From Candidatus Segatella violae (GTDB lineage Bacteria > Bacteroidota > Bacteroidia > Bacteroidales > Bacteroidaceae), in NCBI GenBank assembly GCA_002440225.1, contig DJSH01000022.1, positions 14,292 through 27,891 of the forward strand: a DNA stretch of 13,600 nt, given 5' to 3'. Position numbers and translations under genes: made by a program. Shown in pieces: positions 1-5,236 of the stretch; within the stretch, counting starts at the first letter, position 1, and each line of letters starts with the position of its first letter. The notes beneath the pieces were generated by a model that was not told the DNA's origin, did not search any database, and saw nothing but the letters and a program-made list of their open reading frames with translations.

Positions 1-903
1 CTCGCCGTATTCCTCGACTTCTCTGAGTCTATCAACCGTCTCGGCATCGACGTTATCCTCCAGCGTTATGGCAACCTCTTCGATATGTACGAGGAGATTA
101 CAGACGTTAACCCAGGCGAGCTCGCTAACGAGATCAACGGTGTGAAGTACTACAACCCAATGATGATCTTCCCTGCTATCCACTATACAATGGGTGGTAT
201 CTGGGTTGACTACGAGTTGATGACCACTATCCCAGGCCTCTTCGCTATCGGTGAGTGTAACTTCTCTGACCACGGTGCCAACCGTCTTGGTGCTTCTGCC
301 TTGATGCAGGGTTTGGCTGATGGTTACTTCGTATTGCCATACACTATCCAGAACTACTTGGCAGACCAGGCACTCTGGCCAAAGCTCTCTACCGATCTCC
401 CAGAGTTCGCTGAGGCAGAGGCAGGTGTACAGAAGGAAATCGACCGCTTGATGGGCATCCAGGGCAAGCGCTCTGTAGATTCCATCCACAAGGAGTTGGG
501 GCACATCCTTTGGGAGCACGTAGGTATGGGCCGTACCAAGGAAGGTCTTGAGGAAGGCTTGAAGAAGATGAAGGCTCTCCGCGAGGAATTCAACAAGAAC
601 CTCTTCATCCCAGGTAAGAAGGAAGGCTTGAACGTAGAGTTGGACAAGGCTATCCACTTGCGCGACTTCATCGTGATGGGCGAGTTGATCGCTTACGACG
701 CATTGCACCGCAACGAGAGCTGTGGTGGTCACTTCCGCGAGGAGTATCAGACTCCAGAGGGTGAGGCAAAGCGTGACGATGAGAACTTCTTCTACGTAGG
801 CTGCTGGGAGTACCAGGGTGACGACACCAAGGCACCAGAGCTTATCAAGGAGCCTCTTGAGTACGAGGCAATTAAGGTACAGACAAGAAATTACAAGAAC
901 TAA
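1..903 (+). CDS. frdA: Fumarate reductase / succinate dehydrogenase flavoprotein subunit, C-terminal 300 residues (5' end outside window)
   Basis: This is the FAD-bearing catalytic subunit of a membrane-associated fumarate reductase (complex II family), which reduces fumarate to succinate at the inner face of the cytoplasmic membrane. The reading frame is open from base 1, so the gene starts upstream; the first in-frame ATG at 85 is internal. The visible part has the capping-domain motif HYTMGG (bases 181-198), whose His matches a substrate-binding His of the family. It also has GECNFSDHGANRLGASAL (about 250-303), where the Arg of NRLG (codon 283-285) is the family's catalytic/substrate Arg. 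The helical C-terminal domain follows. The FAD-binding Rossmann part and the flavinylation His must lie upstream. The gene ends 15 bases before frdB, so the two are co-transcribed; a cytochrome b gene would be expected upstream in the usual frdCAB order. Codon use is strongly biased, as expected for high expression. Succinate dehydrogenase cannot be excluded by sequence, but fumarate reduction fits the inferred anaerobic lineage. Confidence 0.95.
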   Translation, partial: LAVFLDFSESINRLGIDVILQRYGNLFDMYEEITDVNPGELANEINGVKYYNPMMIFPAIHYTMGGIWVDYELMTTIPGLFAIGECNFSDHGANRLGASALMQGLADGYFVLPYTIQNYLADQALWPKLSTDLPEFAEAEAGVQKEIDRLMGIQGKRSVDSIHKELGHILWEHVGMGRTKEGLEEGLKKMKALREEFNKNLFIPGKKEGLNVELDKAIHLRDFIVMGELIAYDALHRNESCGGHFREEYQTPEGEAKRDDENFFYVGCWEYQGDDTKAPELIKEPLEYEAIKVQTRNYKN

Positions 904-918
904 AAAGCGTACAAGAAA

Positions 919-1677
919 ATGGCAAGAAATATAAGTTTCACAATTAAGTATTGGAAGCAGGACGGTCCTAACGCTCAGGGCCACTTCGATACACACGAGA
1001 TGAAGAACATCCCTGACGATACCTCATTCCTCGAGATGCTCGACATCTTGAACGAGGAGCTCATCGAGGCTGGTCAGGAGCCTTTCGTCTTCGACCACGA
1101 CTGCCGCGAGGGTATCTGCGGTATGTGCTCTCTCTACATCAATGGTACTCCACACGGTAAGACAGAGCGTGGTGCTACTACATGTCAGCTCTACATGCGT
1201 CGTTTCAACGATGGCGATGTTATCACTGTTGAGCCATGGCGTTCAGCTGGTTTCCCTATCATCAAGGACTGTATGGTTGACCGTTCAGCCTTCGATAAGA
1301 TTATCCAGGCAGGTGGTTACACCAGCATCCGTACCGGTCAGGCTCAGGATGCCAACGCTATCTTGATTCCTAAGGAGAACGCAGACGAGGCTATGGACTG
1401 CGCTACATGTATCGGTTGCGGTGCTTGTGTTGCAGCATGTAAGAATGGTTCTGCCATGCTCTTCGTCAGCTCAAAGGTTAGCCAGTTGGCACTTCTCCCA
1501 CAGGGTCGTGTAGAGGCTGCTAGCCGTGCTAAGAAGATGATTGCACGCATGGACGAGCTTGGTTTCGGTAACTGTACTAACACCCGCGCTTGCGAGGCTG
1601 TTTGTCCTAAGAACGAGACCATCGCTAACATCGCTCGCTTGAACCGTGAGTTCTTGAAGGCTAAGTTGGCTGACTAA
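919..1677 (+). CDS. frdB: Fumarate reductase / succinate dehydrogenase iron-sulfur subunit
   Basis: This 252-residue subunit carries electrons from the membrane cytochrome to the FrdA flavin. The N-terminal ferredoxin-like domain has the [2Fe-2S] ligands C62, C67 and C70 (DCREGICGMC) and C89. The C-terminal domain has C164, C167, C170 and C229 for [4Fe-4S], and C174, C219 and C225 for [3Fe-4S], in the classic CxxCxxCxxxC and CxxxxxCxxxCP arrangement. An extra Cys, C161, sits three residues before the first [4Fe-4S] ligand and is probably not a ligand. Length and motif order match the complex II iron-sulfur family, and no ligand is missing. The ATG follows the frdA stop after 15 bases with no clear Shine-Dalgarno sequence, which is common in Bacteroidota. 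A strong terminator follows 33 bases after the stop, so frdB is the last gene of its operon. Annotation pipelines may call it sdhB. Confidence 0.96.
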   Translation: MARNISFTIKYWKQDGPNAQGHFDTHEMKNIPDDTSFLEMLDILNEELIEAGQEPFVFDHDCREGICGMCSLYINGTPHGKTERGATTCQLYMRRFNDGDVITVEPWRSAGFPIIKDCMVDRSAFDKIIQAGGYTSIRTGQAQDANAILIPKENADEAMDCATCIGCGACVAACKNGSAMLFVSSKVSQLALLPQGRVEAASRAKKMIARMDELGFGNCTNTRACEAVCPKNETIANIARLNREFLKAKLAD

Positions 1678-1695
1678 TACGAGATAATATCGTAT
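1677..1695 (+). other. Small hairpin just after frdB stop
   Basis: ATACGA (1677-1682) is the exact reverse complement of TCGTAT (1690-1695), with a seven-base AT-rich loop. It sits directly after the frdB stop and upstream of the main terminator. It has no T-tract, so it is not a terminator by itself. It may stabilise the mRNA 3' end or be chance. Confidence 0.35.
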
Positions 1696-1710
1696 CGGAT
1701 AAATAACTGG

Positions 1711-1762
1711 AGAGTGATACTTTCAAGGGATATTTTTCCCTCGAGGGTGTCACTCTTTTTTT
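1711..1762 (+). terminator. Strong intrinsic terminator of the frd operon
   Basis: The two arms, 1711-1729 and 1738-1756, form a stem of about 18 pairs, including some G-T pairs and one A-C mismatch, around an eight-base loop (ATATTTTT). Seven consecutive T's (1756-1762) follow. The position, 33 bases after the frdB stop, fits the end of the frd transcript. Confidence 0.9.
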
Positions 1763-1775
1763 AATGCCACTCCTT

Positions 1776-1859
1776 GGCAGTCGACTGCCCCTACATAGGC
1801 AGTCGACTGCCTCTACATGGACAGTTTTGTGCCCCAACTAGGCAGTAAAAGATATGTAG
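1776..1859. repeat. 22-base tandem repeat built on a perfect palindrome
   Basis: Two near-identical 22-base units start at 1776 and 1798. Each begins with the 14-base perfect palindrome GGCAGTCGACTGCC followed by YCTACATR. A degenerate third unit starts at 1820 (GACAGTTTTGTGCC) and a partial fourth at 1841 (GGCAGT). The array lies just downstream of the frd terminator. No reading frame supports a gene here. There are too few copies and no unique spacers, so it is not a CRISPR array. Confidence 0.7.
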
Positions 1860-1913
1860 TAACTCAGTGGGGAATGCATGCCTGTCGAGTTTCTCATAAG
1901 CCCCAGTTGCCTA

Positions 1914-2165
1914 TTTCTACTTCACACTACACCCAGCAAGTAATAACGATCTGTTACTCAGCTTGTTATAGGGTGTGTAATGCCGGGTTCAACACTACAC
2001 CCATACTACACCACATTACACCTCTTTGTAGAAAGAAATGATGCAAGTAGAAACAAGGGTGTAGTGTGGTGTAGTATGGGTGTAGTGTGACAGCTGCTAT
2101 TACACCGCTGTAAGTGCAAAGAAATGAGCATGTTAACCCATACTCGGTGTAGTGTGAAGTAGAAA
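1914..2165. repeat. Nested inverted repeat with nine TACACC/GGTGTA boxes
   Basis: An outer pair of arms, 1914-1933 and 2146-2165, is a perfect 20-base inverted repeat. Inside it, 1993-2022 and 2058-2087 form a 30-base inverted repeat with one mismatch and a 35-base loop. Each inner arm holds three TACACC (or GGTGTA) hexamers spaced 10-11 bases apart, at 1996, 2007, 2017 and 2058, 2068, 2079. Further exact copies are at 1928, 2101 and 2146. The remainder of the 1764-2315 gap shows no convincing coding sequence; short open frames crossing the repeat arms are products of the repeat. It could be a non-autonomous mobile element, a binding-site array or a structured RNA; the sequence alone does not decide. 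Confidence 0.75.
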
Positions 2166-2315
2166 AGGTAAAATCGAAATTGGCTAAATCAAGGATTTTG
2201 TTAGGAATCTTTGAGATCCTCAACTAAGGCTGTTGCAATGTGGGTTAAGTAAACAAATTGGCACTTTAAATAAAAAATATTCAGGAAAATCCTTACGTGT
2301 TCCATAAAATAGTTG

Positions 2316-2323
2316 TATCTTTG
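2316..2323 (+). promoter_or_regulatory. Promoter -7 box for the methyltransferase gene
   Basis: TATCTTTG matches the Bacteroidetes -7 consensus TAnnTTTG exactly. The -33 position (about 2292-2296, TTAC) is a poor match to TTTG. Transcription would start near 2330, only about 18 bases before the ATG at 2348, which makes the small ORF at 2348 the first ORF on the message. Confidence 0.6.
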
Positions 2324-2347
2324 CCAAAATATTCAAACTCAAAGGAA

Positions 2348-2443
2348 ATGGCAATGGAAAAAGACTCGGAACAGATGGAAGAACGGCAACTGCTTGTGGA
2401 AAACAAAGTAGAATATAATAGCTTTATAGATGACAATGATTAA
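2348..2443 (+). CDS. Possible 31-residue small ORF overlapping the methyltransferase start
   Basis: An ATG at 2348, preceded by AAAGGAA, opens a 31-codon frame ending in TAA at 2441-2443. It lies just downstream of the predicted promoter and overlaps the start of the methyltransferase gene (ATG at 2430 or 2436) in a different frame, an arrangement typical of translational coupling. The predicted peptide begins MAMEKDSEQMEERQ, ends SFIDDND, and is strongly acidic and charged with no membrane segment. I do not recognise it. It could be a leader peptide, a genuine small protein, or chance, since a frame of this length is not rare. Confidence 0.4.
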   Translation: MAMEKDSEQMEERQLLVENKVEYNSFIDDND

Positions 2444-3848
2444 TCAAGCAACCTTAGACTTTATTCGCCAGCACCAGGACGATGACGTCAGAAAGCTGGC
2501 TTTTCTCGGGAGCAAGTATCCCGATGTAGATATGCCTTTCGCCCTCGACCAGATTCGTGGGCGGAAGATGGCTCGTGTCAAGTTGCCCCGTTGGGCGGAG
2601 ATAGACGGCATCATCTATCCCCCTCATATTTCCATGGAGCAGTGCTCGTCGGAGCAGACGGCGCAGTATAAGGCGGAATTGGCGGCAAGATTGCTCGGTT
2701 TGGGAGTTTTGACTTCTGCAGATGCCGAAAAGAGTAAGAATGTCGATAATTCCAAAATTTGCGAATTTGCGGGCGAGAGGGAAGTCGCTTCCAAATTCGC
2801 CAGAAATGAAGACACTTCTGAAAAGCAACAGATATTAACAAATGCTGTAGATAATGTTAATGAAATAAAAGAAGAAACTTCTGAAGGGAGTTTTTCAGAT
2901 GAAATAGAATTCGTAGATTTGACGGGAGGCTTCGGAGTCGATTTCTCCTACATCGCTGCTCGACTGGGTGTGAAGTCGATGTATGTGGAGCGACAGGCAC
3001 ATCTCTGCGAGACGGCGAAGGAGAACTTCGAGCGATTGGGTTTGAAGAATGCTATCGTGAAAAATGGAGATGGAGTGGAGGTTCTTCATACCATTACTAG
3101 TGACCAAACTCGGTCATTACTTAAGACCAGCCATCGCCTTAGGTTAATCTTCATAGACCCTGCTCGTCGAGACGATGCAGGCAACAAGGTGGTGAGCCTA
3201 CAGGATTGCACGCCCGATGTAACCCAGTTGCAGGACGAGATGCTAGCGAAAGCCGATTACGTCATCATCAAGCTCTCTCCGATGCTCGACTGGCATCGAG
3301 CTGTAAGCGAATTAAGCCACGTCAGGGAGGTTCACATCGTCTCCGTGAACAATGAGTGCAAGGAACTCCTCCTGGTGCTCTCTGCGCAAGAGGAGGCTCC
3401 TTTGAGGGTGTTTTGTGTTAACGATGACCAGCATTTCGGCTTTTATGATTCGGATGAAGCTGCAGTAAGCATCGTCAAGGCGGATGAAGTGGATGGCTAT
3501 CTCTATGAACCGAATGCCTCTCTGATGAAGGCTGGTTGTTTCGGCGACATCTGTCAGCACTATGGCGTGAAGATGTTGGCGAAGAACTCCCATCTTTTCT
3601 CAAGTCAAGAGCTGGTGGCAGATTTCCCTGGCCGTACTTTCCGCATAAATACCATCTCCTCTTTCAACAAGAAAGAGTTGAAGCGTCAGCTTGCTGGCAT
3701 CGTCAAGGCGAATGTGGCGATTCGTAACTTCCCTCTCTCCGTGCCCGAGTTGAGGAAGCGTCTCAAGCAGAAAGATGGGGGCGACAACTATATATTCGCC
3801 ACCACTCTGAGTGATGAGAGTCATGTACTTATCATAGGGACAAAATAA
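2430..3848 (+). CDS. Class I SAM-dependent methyltransferase with THUMP-like C-terminal domain
   Basis: The 472-residue protein has a Rossmann-fold methyltransferase core: motif I DLTGGFGVD (163-171), an acidic residue closing strand 2 (E187 in YVER), and LIFIDPARR (239-247) in the motif IV position. Residues about 357-472 (from YLYEPNASLMKAG) fit the THUMP-like domain seen at the C-terminus of this Bacteroidota family. A nucleic acid, perhaps tRNA or rRNA, is the likely substrate, but this is inference and the target is unknown. Residues about 97-158 are a charged, low-complexity linker between the N-terminal helical region and motif I. Its DNA is more AT-rich than the flanks and contains short repeats, suggesting an expansion or insertion. 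The start is uncertain: ATG 2430 or 2436, both overlapping the small upstream ORF. The next gene has its own promoter, so this one probably ends its transcript near the 3866-3918 hairpin. Confidence 0.85.
   Translation: MTMINQATLDFIRQHQDDDVRKLAFLGSKYPDVDMPFALDQIRGRKMARVKLPRWAEIDGIIYPPHISMEQCSSEQTAQYKAELAARLLGLGVLTSADAEKSKNVDNSKICEFAGEREVASKFARNEDTSEKQQILTNAVDNVNEIKEETSEGSFSDEIEFVDLTGGFGVDFSYIAARLGVKSMYVERQAHLCETAKENFERLGLKNAIVKNGDGVEVLHTITSDQTRSLLKTSHRLRLIFIDPARRDDAGNKVVSLQDCTPDVTQLQDEMLAKADYVIIKLSPMLDWHRAVSELSHVREVHIVSVNNECKELLLVLSAQEEAPLRVFCVNDDQHFGFYDSDEAAVSIVKADEVDGYLYEPNASLMKAGCFGDICQHYGVKMLAKNSHLFSSQELVADFPGRTFRINTISSFNKKELKRQLAGIVKANVAIRNFPLSVPELRKRLKQKDGGDNYIFATTLSDESHVLIIGTK
2761..2800. 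repeat. Palindromic insert inside the methyltransferase linker
   Basis: GCGAATTTG (2761-2769) is the reverse complement of CAAATTCGC (2792-2800). Inside lies a second hairpin, GGAAG (2780-2784) with CTTCC (2788-2792). AATTTGCG is repeated in tandem at the left side. It falls in the low-complexity linker (residues about 97-158) and keeps the frame open. Confidence 0.5.
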
Positions 3849-3865
3849 TTAAATCCCTAAAAAAC

Positions 3866-3918
3866 TGCAAAAATGATAGCAATATTTGGTCGTTTGGCCA
3901 AATATTGCTATTTTTGCA
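3866..3918 (+). terminator. Hairpin after the methyltransferase gene, overlapping the next promoter
   Basis: ATAGCAATATTTGG (3876-3889) pairs perfectly with 3898-3911 around an eight-base loop. After a three-base bulge the stem extends with TGCAAAA (3866-3872) against TTTTGCA (3912-3918). A run of five T's (3911-3915) adjoins the core stem, so it could end the methyltransferase transcript. The same bases hold a consensus promoter, so the hairpin may instead be an operator-like DNA palindrome. Confidence 0.55.
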
Positions 3919-3976
3919 TACTTGATATTGCTAGTAGAGTATATAGAATAGCAATTATATCGCATAAGAATAGCAA
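3877..3976. promoter_or_regulatory. Array of five TAGCAA/TTGCTA boxes around the promoter
   Basis: The hexamer TAGCAA occurs at 3877, 3949 and 3971, and its complement TTGCTA at 3905 and 3928. Successive starts are 28, 23, 21 and 22 bases apart, close to two helical turns for the last three intervals. Four boxes are in an ATAGCAAT-like context. The array spans from the -33 region to just before the start codon, which suggests an operator for an unknown regulator; this is inference from pattern only. Confidence 0.5.
3885..3916 (+). promoter_or_regulatory. Consensus Bacteroidetes promoter for the GNAT-like gene
   Basis: TTTG at 3885-3888 and TATTTTTG at 3909-3916 match the -33 and -7 boxes, with a 20-base spacer. 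Transcription should start near 3923, about 70 bases before the ATG at 3993. Both boxes lie inside the arms of the 14-base palindrome, so a protein binding the palindrome would cover the promoter. Confidence 0.75.
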
Positions 3977-3992
3977 ACTAGTTTGAAATAAC

Positions 3993-5147
3993 ATGTCATT
4001 AATAGAAATTAAAAGGGTCGAGACAGAGAAGGACTTGAAGACGTTCATCGACTTCCATTACGACCTCTACAAAGGCAACGAATATGATGTGCCTAATCTT
4101 TTCAGTGATGAAAAGAACACGCTCTCCAAGACTCAGAATGCGGCTTTCGAATTCTGTGAGGCTGAGTATTATCTTGCTTACAAGGACGGAAAATTGGCAG
4201 GCCGTGTGGCTGCCATCATCAACTACAAGGCCAACAAGAAGTGGAACAAGAAGTCGGTGCGTTTCGGATGGATCGACTTCATCGACGACCGTGAGGTTTC
4301 GAAGGCGCTCTTGAATGCCGTAGAGAACTTCGGGCGTGAGAAAGGCATGGAGGATGTGGTAGGTCCGCTTGGATTTACCGACATGGACCCAGAGGGTATG
4401 CTTACCTGGGGGTTCGACCAGCTCGGCACCATGCCAACCATCTATAACTATCCTTACTACCCAGAGCACATGGAGGCATTGGAGGGCTATAAGGAAGACA
4501 ACACTTACGTGGAGTTCAAGATGATGGTGCCTGATACCGTGCCAGAGAAGTACACCAAGATTGCAGCGATGATAGAGAAGCGATACAATCTGCACGTGCG
4601 CAAGATTAAATCTAAGAAGGAAGTCTTTGAGGGTGGATTGGGACAGCAAATCTTCGACCTCATCAACGATACCTACAAGGATCTCTATGGTTACTCCGAG
4701 CTTTCGCAGAAGCAGATTGACCAGCTCATCAAGTCATACTTGGGCTTCCTCGACTTCAATCTGATTACGCTGATTGAGGATTGGACCGATGGCGAGCATA
4801 AGTTGGTGGGCGTGGGCATCACCATGCCTTCATTGGCTCATGCCTTGCAGAAGTGCCGCCGTGGCCGCTTGTTGCCATTCGGTTGGTTCCACGTGTTGAG
4901 AGCCATCAAGCAGCACAAGACCAATATCGTGGATCTCTTGCTCATCGGTATTCTGCCAGAGTATCGTGCCAAGGGAGCCAATGCTTTGCTCTTTGCCGAC
5001 CTGATACCTTGGTACCAGAAGTATGGCTTTGAGTGGGGCGAGACCCAGGTGGAGCTGGAGACCAACGCAGGTGTGCAGGGACAGTGGGGCGCTTTGAACC
5101 CTGTGATGCACAAGCGTCGCAAGTGCTATAAGAAGATTATTGAGTAA
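3993..5147 (+). CDS. YghO/BcerS-like GNAT-fold protein, putative N-acyltransferase
   Basis: This soluble 384-residue protein has no signal peptide or membrane segment. The N-terminal half includes a GNAT-type strand pair around YYLAYKDGKLAGRVAAI (59-75) and the conserved-looking block GPLGFTDMDPEGML (124-137). The C-terminal half has LLLIGILPEYRAKGANALL (315-333), which resembles the acetyl-CoA pyrophosphate loop and following helix of GNAT enzymes, with RAKGAN in the RxxGxG/A position. Overall the layout fits the two-GNAT-fold YghO/BcerS-like family, for which I know of no firmly established substrate. It has its own consensus promoter with a box array, and is followed 89 bases later by parE. 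The family assignment is from recall and fold logic; the reaction is not known. Confidence 0.65.
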   Translation: MSLIEIKRVETEKDLKTFIDFHYDLYKGNEYDVPNLFSDEKNTLSKTQNAAFEFCEAEYYLAYKDGKLAGRVAAIINYKANKKWNKKSVRFGWIDFIDDREVSKALLNAVENFGREKGMEDVVGPLGFTDMDPEGMLTWGFDQLGTMPTIYNYPYYPEHMEALEGYKEDNTYVEFKMMVPDTVPEKYTKIAAMIEKRYNLHVRKIKSKKEVFEGGLGQQIFDLINDTYKDLYGYSELSQKQIDQLIKSYLGFLDFNLITLIEDWTDGEHKLVGVGITMPSLAHALQKCRRGRLLPFGWFHVLRAIKQHKTNIVDLLLIGILPEYRAKGANALLFADLIPWYQKYGFEWGETQVELETNAGVQGQWGALNPVMHKRRKCYKKIIE

Positions 5148-5188
5148 GATCTATCTTCGATAGTTCTATCTGTAAAGATAAAATAATG

Positions 5189-5204
5189 CCGAATGATTTT
5201 TCGG
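5189..5204 (+). other. Small hairpin upstream of parE
   Basis: CCGAA (5189-5193) pairs with TTCGG (5200-5204) around a six-base loop. It lies about 32 bases before the parE start, with no T-tract behind it and no TAnnTTTG promoter nearby. This suggests parE is transcribed from the promoter of the preceding gene, with this hairpin in the intercistronic leader. Confidence 0.3.
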
Positions 5205-5225
5205 TTCATCTATAATAAGTCCATA

Positions 5226-5231
5226 AGGAGG
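5226..5231 (+). promoter_or_regulatory. Consensus Shine-Dalgarno of parE
   Basis: AGGAGG is a full match to the anti-Shine-Dalgarno and sits five bases before the ATG at 5237. Most genes in this window have no such site, so it stands out and fixes the parE start. Confidence 0.8.
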
Positions 5232-5236
5232 AACTT

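Noticed and set aside
1776..1859. CRISPR array
   Set aside because: The units are contiguous tandem repeats with no unique spacers, few copies and no cas genes.
1817..2223. Short open frames on both strands in the repeat-rich gap
   Set aside because: They run through the repeat arms, have no start context or family motif, and are explained by the repeats.
3999..4649. 216-codon minus-strand frame opposite the GNAT-like gene
   Set aside because: It is a shadow frame; the plus strand has the promoter and a coherent protein.
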